Source: Mauremys mutica
Lineage: Eukaryota > Chordata > Testudines > Geoemydidae
Length of the DNA: 64,000 bases
Assembly (NCBI RefSeq): GCF_020497125.1
Contig: NW_025422906.1
Location: forward strand, 41,026 to 105,025
Direction: 5' to 3'
Part shown: in pieces, positions 1 through 10,426 of the stretch
How the letters are laid out: each line of letters begins with the position of its first letter
Numbering within the stretch: the stretch's first letter is position 1
Program-made: the position numbers and the translations under genes
Notes under the pieces: model-generated
Told to the model about the DNA's origin: nothing
The model's database searches: none
What the model saw: the letters and a program-made list of their open reading frames with translations, nothing else

Positions 1-1615
1 GCAATAGGTCTGACTGTGCCTGGTCCTAGTCACAGAAAAAAGAGCATGCCTGAGGGCGTTGCAATAACCATTCTTAGCATTCTGCCAGATCCATCACTTT
101 AAATACAAGTGTGTTTTCCCTTGTATTTCATTTACATTTTGTTTACGAGATGTTATTCTGATAGTACTTTAACTAGCGTTGGGCTCAAAATGGAGCATTG
201 AATCAAGTGATTACGTAAAGAAGGGATCAACTATGCTGGGCTAGACTACAGAAGTAACTGTGGGGCAGGGATCATCTCTTCCTTTGGTTTTGTACTGCAC
301 CTAGCACAAAAACATTCCAATCCTGACCAAGGCCTCCAGGAGCTATTGTAATATAACGATTAAATAATACCTGTCTTAAGCATTGGGTATGCCTGGCGTG
401 ACCTAGAAGTGTCCAGGTGCCAGGGCTGATTCAGACTGAGCCAGGTGGTTAGGCTGTTGAAGTGCCTTCTGACATACCTGACTCCTGAGTGCTCATTAGA
501 CATTTCAGGGCCTTGCACTGGTTTTGTTAAGTTGTACATGTTGGTCAGCTAAAGACAACTAAAAGAATACAGTACAATACTGGCACCCAATTCTGCCATG
601 AAGATGCAGATGAAACTCAATGACTTCAGTGGGGATCTTGCATGTGTAATGATTTCAGGTTTGGACCTTGGAATGATAATGGAAAAATATACCTTCCCTT
701 TAGTTCTCATCTTTCTTCCTCTGGCACTGATGTCAGCAGCACTCAGACAAAAACATAGGCCACAAGTGACTCTTTGTCTGAATGTTTGTCATCACACAGT
801 TTTCTTTCAGTGCTGCCATCTGGATCCTTTGGCAGTTCCACAGGCAATCATGTTGTTGGCTCTAGGGATGCCTCTGGGGCTCTCAAGTGGCTAAGATGCC
901 TTGTCAGCTCAGATGTCATTTATCTTTTGACTTGACTTTGATCTTTAGGAGTTTGTGCAAAATTATCTGCTGGAGGAAAAAATGTTTTTGTAACTTTCCA
1001 CTTTGATATGTGCATGAAGGATTTTTAAAGGAAGAAAATGAGGCTCAGTCCCTCTATCTACACATAGTTATATTGTATTGTGTTTGATAAATATGTTTTT
1101 AACGTATAAATAAGACAACACATCCATCCTCAATCTCTGTGTACAGATTTCTAGCCCCTTGTTTGTTGCATGATACAGAATCTTTTATGTTGTTTTGACA
1201 TTGTCTAACAGGTGCCAGGACTGGCACCATGCAGAACTACTGAAATGTTACTCCACTCCCATTAGTTTTTAATAGGGCATTCACATTTTTCCAATAAGGA
1301 GAATATTGTATCATTGCCACTGGCAAACATCCGTGTTCCTGATATGTCTAATGCTATCTCTAATTTGTTTTTGTGAAGCAAACTCAAATTTTCCCCTTTA
1401 TATCTTCGAAGTCATGTGTGAGGTTTTAGTGCTATTCCCTTAAAGTGAATGGAAATCATATTGCTAAACACCAGCTTAGTGCTTTAAGTATTTGAAAGGC
1501 AAAATTAGAAGGTAAGTTTAGGTTAGAACAAACAAAATGGTATGATTCTTTGTAAGCCAATGTTTAAACCAAAATATTTGTATGTCTTAATTTTCTTGTC
1601 ACTTTAGCTTACTAA

Positions 1616-1618
<3 letters not shown>
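1..1618. other. No gene recognised
   Basis: AT-rich sequence without a recognisable repeat or gene. An open frame at 598-894 (98 codons) has no family resemblance, no low-complexity bias and no promoter or splice context, so I do not call it a gene. Confidence 0.6.

Positions 1619-1668
<50 letters not shown>
1619..1668. repeat. (GT)n microsatellite
   Basis: An uninterrupted run of about 25 GT dinucleotides that ends in AT. A pure run of this length is expected to vary between individuals. Confidence 0.97.
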
Positions 1669-1671
<3 letters not shown>

Positions 1672-1783
1672 GCCCATCTTGGGTTTACACCATTGAGTTT
1701 CTGGGGGCTATGGTTCACTGGACCTTTCTGCTTACCACTCCCACTGGATGATCCTACCTGTAACAAAGATGATACTGGAAAAG

Positions 1784-1850
1784 GATCAGAGGGGTAGCCG
1801 TGTTAGTCTGGTTCTGTAGAAGTAGCAAAGAATCCTGTGGCACCTTGTGA
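1784..1850 (-). repeat. Fragment of dispersed reptile repeat (end of the 3.7-kb hairpin family)
   Basis: The stretch with GGGGTAGCCGTGTTAGTCTG followed by TGTGGCACCTT is the reverse complement of the tail of the hairpin element at 3737-3939, which ends in GACTAAGACGGCTACC. The two are opposite-strand copies of one family. I recognise it as a common turtle/crocodilian dispersed repeat but not its formal name. Confidence 0.7.
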
Positions 1851-2092
1851 GTTTTCCCCAAGTTAAACTTGTTCCTTTTCTTGAGCGAAGGAAATGCAAG
1901 TGATAGAAACATGCTAAATTTCGACCTGGTATAAGGGAATGGTTTCTAACCTAAGTTCATTGAAGAAGATCCTCAGCCAATGGTGTTGAAACAATTTGTA
2001 TAGTGGGGGTGCTGAAAGCCACTGAACAAAATTGTAAATTCTGTATATGATGGAAACTACTTCAAGCCAGCACCCTTAGTTCTAGCACCCCT

Positions 2093-2172
2093 TTCCTCAG
2101 TTGATGTACATTGTCATAATTCCATTGACTTCAATGAAGGTATGACAATTTACATCTGCTGAGGGTCTGCCT
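2093..2172. repeat. Palindromic MITE-like repeat
   Basis: CCTCAGTTGATGTACATTGTCATA on the left is matched, imperfectly, by the reverse complement of TATGACAATTTACATCTGCTGAGG on the right, around a centre holding CATTGACTTCAATG. The copy at 39366-39428 has the same outer arms. This is a foldback element of low coding content. Confidence 0.75.
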
Positions 2173-2197
2173 CAGTTTTAGAGAGACAAGTTGGGTG

Positions 2198-2290
2198 AGG
2201 TAATATATTTTATTTGACTGACTTCTGTTGGTGAGAGAGACAAGCTTTCAAGCTTACACAGAGCTCTTCTTCAGGTCTGGGAAATGTACG
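2198..2290 (+). repeat. Dispersed repeat fragment
   Basis: Shares GAGAGAGACAAGCTTTCAAG and the following ACACAGAGCTCTTC with 34028-34118, and in reverse complement with 43925-44005. Three copies in 64 kb make it a high-copy family. Class not assigned. Confidence 0.75.
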
Positions 2291-3736
2291 CATTATTTTG
2301 TACATTAATCATATTTTTTTATTTTTCTACTGTAATGCAGCTCCTAGAGTGCAAAGGGCCAGTCAAGCTGTCTTAAATGGCTTCAACAGACGCATGATGT
2401 CAGCTAGCCAGAGTGGGGTTATGTAGTCATTGATTTGGCATCTGATCTTGGTTATTCCCAGGATATCTTCACAGATAGCCATGGCGTCCTGTAGAATTCT
2501 GGGATCCACAGGATTCTAAAGGTGGAACTACTGCTCATTGCAGGCCAGCCCCAAGCAAAATAATGTAGGGAGAATGTCCATGGGATCTAAACAGATTTTT
2601 TTCCCTTTCATGTGTATGATTGTGGGAGGGGGTAAGCTGAGGTCCACTGAAACAAAGGTAATTTTATTATCTACCCAATAAACATATTTATTGAAAATTC
2701 TGCAAAATACAATGGATAAAACTGTTGTTGTCTGATGATCCTTTCTCTCATTGGAGGTTTCATACCTAACTAGATCACCAAACAGAACAAATTAATATAT
2801 TTTTGTAAATTGTAACCCTCTCATGCAGTACCAAGGTTGAAATCTGATAAAAACAAAGAGAGAGGTCAAATTTAGACCACATTTAAAGTTCTTTTTTTAT
2901 TCAGTGGCTCTTTAACAAGGTTTTGTCTGATCTGGCATCAGACTTCACTACTGCCTCAATTTCCCCAAGCTGGTTGTCGCTTGGTTTTTTAAACAATTTA
3001 GCCTTTCAGCCCTTTCAGTGGATAGACAAAAAGTCTAACGAAACAAAACAGATATCCAGCAGCCTCATATTATGTCTTCCCCTGTTTGATCAGAGTGTTC
3101 CTTCTCAGGGACACACAATATTTTCATTCTTGCTGGTCCATGATTCCTCTTCTTACCCCTCCTGGGTTGAACAGTCTATTAGTATGTTGGTGCAGAGGCC
3201 ACAGGAGGGGAATTTCCTCCCACCCTTGCTGGACCCAGCCTAGACCATTAGCAACCGTGAGTGTCAATTCCCTTCAACACCCATCAGCACTATCCTTTTC
3301 AGGCTACTTTCTTCTAGAAATACCCTTCTAATTTCTTTTGAATCAGGGCTCTTTCAACCACTCCGATATCACTCTTGGTGGGGGGAGGCGATGTATCATG
3401 GGGAATGGAGTACAACTGGGGAGTCTGGCACATGGAGCAGAATGGGGATGTGAGACAAATGAACTACGACTCCCAGGATGCACCACGGTGGCTTCTTGAC
3501 CAACATATTTCTGTTTTCTTCTGGGAAAAAAATGGTTTTGGGGTGTTTGGTTTATTGATGAAAAATTTAACATTTCCACAGAGAGCACATGTATAGTTGC
3601 AAACCCAATTTTTCCACTGAAAAATGGTTTTAATGGTAAATGTTCAACCAGCCCTAATTCTAACTCAGAAGGAACATAGAAATCAATTGCCAGTCATTGA
3701 AAAATGGCAAGAAACGCTATAATGTAGGGAAAAAAC
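2291..3736. other. No gene recognised
   Basis: Short open frames at 2923-3243 and 3343-3596 overlap each other on both strands and have no recognisable domain. A small TTTTCA-rich fragment ending AACCAGCCCTAATTC near 3600-3660 belongs to the same AT-rich repeat family seen at 35025-35450. Confidence 0.55.
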
Positions 3737-3939
3737 GAGGAGTCCTTGTGGCACCTTAGAGCCAAACAAATTTATCTGGGCATAAGTTTTGTGGGCTAGA
3801 ACCCACCTCATATATCTGATGAAGTGGGTTCTAGCCCATGATAGCTTATGCCCAAATAAATTTGTTAGTCTCTAAGGTGCCACAAGGACTCCTCTATTTT
3901 TTTTTTCTGATACAGACTAAGACGGCTACCACTGAAAAC
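3737..3939. repeat. Long-hairpin dispersed element
   Basis: The left arm begins GAGGAGTCCTTGTGGCACCT (3737) and the right arm ends with its near-perfect reverse complement (to 3894). Each arm is about 70 nt, with a short AT-rich loop near 3808-3820. A tail with CAGACTAAGACGGCTACC follows to about 3939. The structure fits a non-autonomous foldback transposon or two SINE-like ends joined head to head. The tail matches the fragment at 1784-1850 on the other strand. Confidence 0.85.
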
Positions 3940-3959
3940 TATAATGTAGATTGTCCATC

Positions 3960-3992
3960 TATACACACACACATACACGCACACACACATAT
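3960..3992. repeat. CA-rich microsatellite
   Basis: Interrupted run of CA and CATA units. It abuts the end of the hairpin element, as often seen at insertion sites. Confidence 0.85.
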
Positions 3993-5385
3993 TCACCCAC
4001 TCACCCAAGTGAGTGTATTCCTGTGCATGTATGTGTAAACTACATATATAAAATACAAAGATTAAAGTTATGACAACCTTGCTATAATTTTTATGCTTTA
4101 TTATTTACATACAAAATAAGCACAGTAAATTTGGATTGGGATCTGTGTTGAGAAATCTTTTTTATCCTAGGTACTTTGTACACTTTCTAATTAAACTTAG
4201 TAAAAACTTTAATACCAAAACAAACAAAAAAAGAACAAAAGAAAATCTTCCAGAATGTTTGAATTGAATAATGACGGTACTAATATATCATACCAAAGTG
4301 AACTAATTATTTCTATGGAGGAGGAGGGAGACCCTCATTTAGAGGAGTAATTTGCAAGTCATATGGGAGCGTTTGATCTCTTCATGTGAAAAGGTTAGGA
4401 CTGTGTTAATTTGAAGCAGAGACAATCACATAATTAATTTTCCCAGCAGGAAAACAAGGTTCATAGTACAAGTCTGTGTAAAGTGTTAGTGCTAAACAAT
4501 AACCTCTCACATCTGAATTTACACTATTATAATTACAGGGTCAGCTCAGAAATGCTCTGCAGTTGCTAAGTAAAACTTAAAGAGATAGCACTTCTTCATT
4601 TTTCCAAGTGCTATTCAATACAATGGTTCCTGATCTTAGGTTCTGTTCTTTCCATCCAGACAATCTTTGCATCTATCACTGCACATACAGCCTTTTTTAG
4701 AGCATAAGTGCTAAAATTTTACAAAAATTTTACAGAATTGTCCCAGAAGCTGGGGTTCTGAGGGCTGCCCAGGAAGAGGGAGGCATTTGCCTAGGGAATT
4801 TTAGATGATTATAAAAAGCTATCTCCACTCTCAGGGTTACAAAATGTTGAGGGCTCAGCTAAAAATTAGAACTAATTGAAGAGGGATAAACATTCCTTTC
4901 CTAATAGCCTCATCTCCAGTAAATGACTCCCACTTATCTGCAGTTGCCTTCTTTTGGGAGACCCAGATGCCTGCAATTCCCACACACATACAGCATATTT
5001 GGGGAGAAGCAGCAGGCCTATTATCCTTTATTCCTTCATTTCTCCCCCCACCATTTTTTCCTTGTGTGTTCCCTATTAATGAGAAATCACTTCCCCAAAA
5101 TTAATTCTTCCCAAAAATGGTTATTCTCCTCCCTTCTCCCCAAAGTCCCCATTTATTTAGTACAATAACTGCCCTGCTACAGGCAGGAATTCTGAGTATT
5201 AATAAAGCTGCTACCCTCCACTGAAATTCCCACCAACCTCTTAGGACCCTGCCATAGCTACTGCTGACTGCACAATGCCCCTAGGGACAGAGACTCAGTT
5301 GGTCTCTCTCTCATGCCCTTGGGTGTCAGGCCCATTTGTGAAAAGCTGCCAAACTGGGACTGTTTGCAGCTATGCCCTAGCTGTG
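3993..5385. other. No gene recognised; left flank of provirus
   Basis: AT-rich DNA with no domain-bearing reading frame and no clear repeat. The last bases are the target site of the provirus. Confidence 0.6.
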
Positions 5386-5389
5386 GCAA
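5386..5389. repeat. Target-site duplication GCAA (left copy)
   Basis: GCAA immediately precedes the TGTTAGG terminus of the left LTR and recurs directly after the right LTR at 11920-11923. Four bases is the duplication length made by gammaretroviral integrases. Confidence 0.95.
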
Positions 5390-5487
5390 TGTTAGGTAAA
5401 AAGCAAGTCCTACTCACCTCTCCAGCACCCGAGTTTGTGCGGAGTTGGTATAGGGCTCAGAAAACTGTCAGAGACCAGACAATAATT

Positions 5488-5499
5488 CGTTGATCAACG
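5488..5499. repeat. 12-bp perfect palindrome in LTR
   Basis: CGTTGATCAACG is self-complementary and lies downstream of the AATAAA in proviral sense, in the R/U5 part. The same palindrome is at 11592-11603 in the other LTR. Confidence 0.8.
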
Positions 5500-5551
5500 G
5501 GCTCACACCATCCTTAGCTTAAGAGCAAAGCTTCGGAGTAAGTGTGGCAAG

Positions 5552-5557
5552 TTTATT
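5552..5557 (-). terminator. Polyadenylation signal AATAAA in 3' LTR
   Basis: TTTATT on the plus strand reads AATAAA in proviral sense, 17 bases downstream of the TATA box. This close TATA-to-AATAAA spacing means R begins after or around the signal, as in many class I LTRs. Confidence 0.8.
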
Positions 5558-5574
5558 AGGGGTGAGCATCAATG

Positions 5575-5580
5575 TTTATA
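5575..5580 (-). promoter_or_regulatory. TATA box in 3' LTR
   Basis: TATAAA in the context TGTGTATAAACATTG on the proviral strand. The copy in the 5' LTR (11679-11684) would drive proviral transcription. This one could drive outward transcription toward lower coordinates. Confidence 0.75.
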
Positions 5581-5815
5581 CACAGAAGTAAACAAAGTGA
5601 TTAACAGATCATAATGGTCATGCATAATCAATCAAGATTCTACAGGATAAAACAGGTTAAAATGTAAATTAGAAAAGACAAAGGAGGATATGGCTACTTA
5701 TTGGGAGGGGGGAGGTGTCAGGAGTAGTTCGCAGGTCAGAGCCTTGATTAAAAGTTTCAGACAGAGACATCAAGTCTGGATTAAGTTTAAACTCATGAAA
5801 AGTTCAGACTCAACA

Positions 5816-5828
5816 TTCCTCCATTTGT
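5816..5828 (-). promoter_or_regulatory. Polypurine tract (weak)
   Basis: Directly before the 3' LTR the proviral strand reads AAATGGAGGAA and then TGTTGAG. It is purine-rich with one T inside, weaker than the uninterrupted tracts of most gammaretroviruses. Its position abutting the LTR start is right for plus-strand priming. Confidence 0.65.
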
Positions 5829-5867
5829 AGCTTTGGGATAATTATTTACCAAACGCTACACCCCATT

Positions 5868-7307
5868 TTAAGGAGCCAAGGGCCGCTTGGCAATTTCAGC
5901 CTGGGCCAACTCGAAGAGAGTAAGGCCTTTGGCTGAAGTAGGAAAAGAATAAACTGACCCACATGAGTTTATGAGGGAGGGGACACACTGGATGCAGCAA
6001 CACAGTATTATAAGGATTACTGTGGCCCCAACAATACCCACCAAGAGTTTTTAACCCACCCAAATCCAGGCAACCAATTCCATAAGGCTCCCCACCAATC
6101 ATAAGGTGGCTGGCCAGAGGAGTAGTTCTTAGCCATTTCCCTTAGATGTTTGGTACGTTGAAAAGTGTCAGGGTAGGTGTCGTTTACAAAAACACAGCAT
6201 TCTTCATTTATGAAGGCGCAAGTCCCTCCTTGGGCTGCTAACATTATGTCTAAAGCCATTCGGTTTTGCAAAGCTAACTGGCGCAGCTGGGACATTTCCC
6301 CGGCCTGATTCTCAAATAGGGTCGCAGTCTCATTGGTTAAAGATTCTAGTAGTCCCTGTAGACGGATGACACCACCCCTCAAGCTAATAAGACCAGCCCA
6401 CCGCTGCCACGACAAACCATCACGGATATTAATATCTCTGAAGGTTTCACGGATGTTACGAACGTGGGGAAAATGGGGGGGGGGGGGTGAGGGAGATGCG
6501 AGAAGGTGGTGTGAGCCACGCTAAATAACATGACCCTGCCCAATCAGGGGAGAGAAAGTAATAAGCTTTGGGCCCGCACACCCAGTATGTTCCATACATT
6601 GCGTTTCGGGTATTCCATTTTTCAAAGTAGGAGGTAACCCACCACCCGTTGGACCACTGTTCCCCTGGTAATGCAGAGGGGTCGTTGTGTGAACCGCAGA
6701 GGCACAATTTGGTAGTGGTGTTTTCAAAGAGCAGTGTAGTACTGCTTGAGCAGTTGTAGAAGGCAATCGTATATCCCTTAGCAATTAGTTGGACACCCTC
6801 GTGATCTGGGCAGGGTTTCTTAAAAGCTGACTCTGAAGGCTTGTGGGGGATTTACATATGGGATAAGTGGGATGCACAAGGCTTGAAGCCAAGGTTTTTA
6901 CTAAAGGCGGTGCCATTAAAATACATGTTGCATTTACTGGTTCCCACAAAAGTTGACCCTTTTTCTTTAACAAAACACAGTGATCCTGTCTGATTGGTTA
7001 CCCTGAGATATCTGTTAATTGGCACTCCTGTTTTGTCCCATGTAAGATTGTGTTGGACTGGATCTTTTATTCTAGCCGGTGGCATCCAAGTCATATTAGC
7101 AGTGGTCAGGGGAATGGGTGTGAAGGGGAGTCCCTGTTCTGCATTTACTGGAAATTGAGTACATACCCAGCAATTACTTCTATTTCCTAAAATACGAGTT
7201 TTAACCTCGTGGGAATATCTAATAAAAGCATTATCTTTATAAGCAGAAAATAAACTAAAAAGGCATAATAAAAAACATACAGTTGTCAGAATAAAAGGTC
7301 CTCTCAT
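5868..7307 (-). pseudogene. env: env, broken (SU plus TM)
   Basis: Envelope glycoprotein gene with three lesions. It starts at the ATG at 7307, overlapping the integrase stop in ATGA. The first 151 codons give a hydrophobic signal peptide (residues 1-22), an SU CXXC motif (CWVC, near residue 47) and five N-glycosylation sites, then a TAA at 6852-6854. The same frame stays open beyond it to 6456, with conserved-looking Trp/Cys-rich SU sequence. A 13-C tract (6474-6486) changes the frame, and the TM ectodomain reads at 6017-6415 with an LQNR-type heptad region and CX6CC (CAFINEECC). Near an A5 run (about 6049-6053) the frame reverts, giving a hydrophobic anchor and a short tail that ends at the TAA at 5868-5870. 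I see no clear basic furin site between SU and TM. CXXC with CX6CC is typical of gamma-type Env with covalently linked subunits. No full-length product is expected. Confidence 0.9.
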
Positions 7308-8520
7308 TTTTTTCGAGTCAATTTAAGTCTGATGTCTGAAAGAGGTAAGCTGGTCCACTGGTCAGAGGCAGTGTCCTTAGTGGTGGCAAGAGCTGCTGGT
7401 CCGTCACTGTGGTCCACTACGGCTGGCTTGACGTGGGAGTGGTGGATCCAGGATTTGCGTCCTTCCAGGAACACTGCAGTCTGGGTTGTTAAAAGAACCT
7501 GGTGGGGTCCAGTAAACCTCGGCTGGAGGGCGTCGCCACGAACGAACTTTTTGGCCCAGACGAAGTCCCCTGGTTGGAACGGGTGGATCTGTTCTTCCAG
7601 CGGCACGGTCTGGGAAAACTGTGAGGCTTTCCAAAGGGTACGGAGGCGAGCCTGTAGGGAGAGAAACTGGCACGCGGTCATATGATCCCCTCCCAATAGT
7701 GAAACATCAGCACGTGGTAGCGCCCCGCCTTTGAAAGGGGGGTGTCCATAGAGCAGTTCAAAGGGGGATAATCCCAATACACGGGTTGGGCGAGTGCGAA
7801 GGTGAAACAGGACCAAGGGAAGTACCTGAGGCCACTTTAACCCTGTTTCCTGACAGTATTTAGCCAATGTAAGCTTAAGCTCCCTATTCATACGCTCAAC
7901 TTTCCCGCTAGACTGGGGGTGGTAGGGTGTATGAAAGGAGTGTGAAATGCCCAGTCCTTGTTCTAAACGGCCAAGGACATTACCAGTAAAGTGGGGTCCG
8001 CGATCTGAATCAAGTATGAGAGGGATGCCAAAACGGGGTACAATGTCTCTAAGGAGGATCTTCGCCACTGTGGCAGCAGTACAATTAGCAGTAGGAAAAG
8101 CTTCGACCCATGAAGTCAGAGGGCAAACCAAAACAAGGAGGTGTTTTTTCCCAAAAGCCTTTGGCATATCTGCAAAGTCAATTTGAAGATGTTGAAATGG
8201 AGCAGCAGGTGGCGGTCTTCCACCCTTAATTTTGTTAAGAGGCGGAGCAGGTCCATTTCGCTGACATGTGCTGCATGCTTTCACTATTGACAGGCAGTAG
8301 GGTTGAATGCCTGGAGCATACCAAAAGCGAGCGATGGTGTCCACAAGGGCGTGTGTGCCGTAGTGACCCCCCTTATCATGGTGCCAGCGAACTGCCACGG
8401 GGTATGTGGAGCGAGGGAGGCAGGCTCGGCCATCCGGCATAAGCCAGGTCCCTTTGACCAGAGTGGCTCCGAGGCTCTCCCACGACTGTAGTTCAGCAGC
8501 GGGTACTGGTATGGGGTAAA
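7304..8520 (-). CDS. pol: pol: integrase domain (complete, frame-isolated)
   Basis: Integrase joins the viral DNA ends to host DNA in the nucleus. The frame is open from about 8520 to the TGA at 7304-7306. Counting from the first Met at 8440, which is internal and not a natural start, residues 21-59 form the HHCC zinc site (H21, H26, C56, C59). The catalytic triad is D88 (QIDFAD), D146 (SDRG) and E182 (KVERMN). A C-terminal GPHQVLL stretch and HHSHVKPA are typical of gammaretroviral integrases. All key residues are present. The domain shares a frame with gag and RT, but the piece between (9060-8520) is out of frame, so the normal Gag-Pol readthrough product cannot reach it. Its stop overlaps the env start by 4 bases, as usual for the group. 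Confidence 0.95.
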
Positions 8521-9065
8521 AGCATACTTGCTATCAGTAAAAATGGTAACGGTCTTACCAGCGGCCAACTGGCAAGCTCGGGCCAGGGCATAGAGTTCGG
8601 CGGCTTGGGCTCCCCAGTTGCCTGGCAGTGAGGCGGCCTCTTGAATGTCCCATTCAGAGGTGACTGCATAACCGGTGAAACGCTTGCCATCAACATAGAA
8701 GGAGCTTCCGTCCGAGAAGAGGATGCAATCAGGGTTGTCCAGTGGCACGTCAAACAGGTTGTTCCTTATCTGTAAGATGCTATGAACTACTTCCACACAA
8801 TCGTGCTGATCCTGGAGGACTGGCAGGTCAGGAAGCAAGGTAGCTGGATTAAGGGGCCCACACCTTTCAAAAATTAGGTTAGTGTCTTCTAGGAGTTCGG
8901 CTTCTAGCTGCTGCTGACGATGGGCCGAAAAGACTTGGGTCGTGCCCCTACGCAGAAGGGCTGACAAGGCATGAGAGGTCCAGACCGTGGTAAAATGACC
9001 CAGGGTCAGGCTCTTTGCCTTTGTGATTAGCAGGGCAGCTGCTGCCAGAGTCCGGGTGGAGTGGT
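8515..9065 (-). pseudogene. pol: pol: connection and RNase H remnant, out of frame
   Basis: This segment reads in a frame different from both RT and integrase. It holds the end of the RT connection (the LNPATLLP motif) and the first half of RNase H: FSDGSS with the first catalytic Asp, AAELYALA with the Glu and FTDSKYAF with the next Asp. Directly after DSKYAF the sequence jumps to the integrase N-terminal lead-in, so the second half of RNase H, including the usual His and last Asp, is missing. At the upstream junction (about 9055-9070) most of the connection is also missing. Both junctions are deletions that are not multiples of three. Together they restore the integrase frame. RNase H activity is not expected. 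Confidence 0.88.
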
Positions 9066-10426
9066 TTGCTCAACTCCCCGCAGGACGGCAAGCAAGGTCG
9101 ACAGAAGCCAATTAATCCTAAGAAACCTCGAAGTTGTTTCTTGGTGTTTGGCAGAGGGCAGTTTTGGATAGTCTTTATGCGGACTGGGTCCATTTGTCTC
9201 CCCTCTGGGGTTAACAGGAAACCCAGATATCGAACCTTCTGTGAGACCCACTGAATCTTGTTAGGGTCTACCTTGTGGCCTCTGGTGTGTAGGTATAATA
9301 AAAGTGCCTTACCATCGATGCGGAGGGCGGCTTCTTCGCGGTTACCTAGTAGGATGTCATCTACGTATAGGACTAACGTGGATCCCTGCGGACTGGTGAA
9401 GCCTTCCAAGTCGTGGCGGAGGCATTGGCTGAAAATCGTGGGGCTGTCTCTGTAGCCTTGAGGAAGTCGTTGCCAGACATAACTTTGTCCCTCCCAGGTG
9501 AAACCAAAGAGATATTGAGAGTCTGGGTGCACAGGAATGCTGAAAAAGGCTGATTTTAAGTCAATAACAGTGAACCATTCAGCATCCCAGGGGATTTGGC
9601 TGATGATAGTAGCTGGATCAGGAACTACTGCATGAAGAGGGACCACATACTGATTAATAACCCGTAGATCCTGTACAAAGCGCCAACGAATAGGGTCTCC
9701 GTCCTTTTTAGGAGGCTTTTTGACAGGCAGTATAGGGGTATTACAGGGAGTGCGCTGAGGGCGGACTAGCTTTTGTGCAATGAATCCCTCGACAATGGGG
9801 CAGATGCCTTCCCGGGCTTCCAGCGACAGGGGGTATTGGGGGACTGACGGGGGGGCTAAGGAGGGCTTCACTTGAATCCTTACTGGCTCTGCCGAAAGGA
9901 GCAGGCCAACATCAGTGTCAGAAATTCCCCAGAGGGTTGAAGGCAAGTCAGTGAGGTCAGGGGAGAGAGAGGGGGGGGGTTCCCAATTACCCTGAGTTAG
10001 GGCCGAATCTCCTAACACTGTCATCAATAATCCTACCCCTTCAGGAGTGCAGGTTAAAGTAGCCTCAAGCTTACAGAGTAAATCCCGGCCCATCAAAGGG
10101 ATCGGACAAGCTGGGGAAAAAAGAAAACGGTGAGAAAAACATTTATCAGCATAAATAACATTTAGAGGCAAAGTGAGTCCCAGAGACTGTGGGTTGCCTT
10201 CCACCCCAGTTGCAGTTTTAACCTCAGAGGATAGCCAGGGAGAGGGGGCATGATTTAAAAGAGAGAAAGTAGCTCCAGTATCAATGAGGAAACAGACAGG
10301 CAGTCCCTGGACTGAAAGGGTTAGATGAGGCTCTTTGCTGGGAGGGGAGAAAGTGAGGAAAGAGCCGGCTAAAGACATTAAGGAAATAAGACCATCACAT
10401 TGTTTGCCTTTGCCCCCGGGGTACCG
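8948..10426 (-). CDS. pol: pol: protease and reverse transcriptase (truncated by frame change)
   Basis: Expressed, if at all, by readthrough of the gag UGA, because this frame continues gag directly after the stop. An in-frame Met lies at 10378; residues are counted from it. The aspartic protease has LIDTGAT (D33) and the conserved GRDLL (97-101). RT follows, with the VIDLKSAF catalytic Asp (D273), LPQG (305-308) and YVDD (338-341, bases 9356-9367), then a thumb with LGFLLTPEG. These domains look intact. After the SKPLH motif of the early connection the frame enters unrelated codons and stops at 8948-8950. A Gag-Pol product would thus end as protease-RT without RNase H or integrase. Confidence 0.95.
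   Translation of the reverse strand, partial: RYPGGKGKQCDGLISLMSLAGSFLTFSPPSKEPHLTLSVQGLPVCFLIDTGATFSLLNHAPSPWLSSEVKTATGVEGNPQSLGLTLPLNVIYADKCFSHRFLFSPACPIPLMGRDLLCKLEATLTCTPEGVGLLMTVLGDSALTQGNWEPPPSLSPDLTDLPSTLWGISDTDVGLLLSAEPVRIQVKPSLAPPSVPQYPLSLEAREGICPIVEGFIAQKLVRPQRTPCNTPILPVKKPPKKDGDPIRWRFVQDLRVINQYVVPLHAVVPDPATIISQIPWDAEWFTVIDLKSAFFSIPVHPDSQYLFGFTWEGQSYVWQRLPQGYRDSPTIFSQCLRHDLEGFTSPQGSTLVLYVDDILLGNREEAALRIDGKALLLYLHTRGHKVDPNKIQWVSQKVRYLGFLLTPEGRQMDPVRIKTIQNCPLPNTKKQLRGFLGLIGFCRPCLPSCGELSKPLHPDSGSSCPANHKGKEPDPGSFYHGLDLSCLVSPSA

Larger units (their letters stand above)
5390..5815 (-). mobile_element. Proviral 3' LTR (426 bp)
   Basis: On the minus strand it starts TGTTGAG and ends CCTAACA, so it has the canonical TG...CA ends with a TGTT/AACA inverted repeat. 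I compared it base by base with the copy at 11494-11919 and found no difference. It contains a TATA box (5575-5580) and an AATAAA signal (5552-5557). U3 is about 240 bases. R and U5 lie at the low-coordinate end. Confidence 0.96.

Noticed and set aside
598..894. 98-codon ATG frame
   Set aside because: No homology that I recognise and nothing around it to support a gene. Chance frames of this length are expected in 64 kb.
1619..1668. CRISPR-like or array interpretation of the GT run
   Set aside because: It is a dinucleotide microsatellite with no spacer structure, and the window is clearly vertebrate.
7332..7685. Plus-strand open frame opposite integrase
   Set aside because: It is a shadow of the integrase coding sequence on the other strand. 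The same holds for other plus-strand frames between 6333 and 10905.
8440..8440. ATG at 8440 as a natural integrase start
   Set aside because: The same frame is open upstream with integrase-like lead-in codons. Integrase is made by cleavage of Gag-Pol and needs no start of its own.
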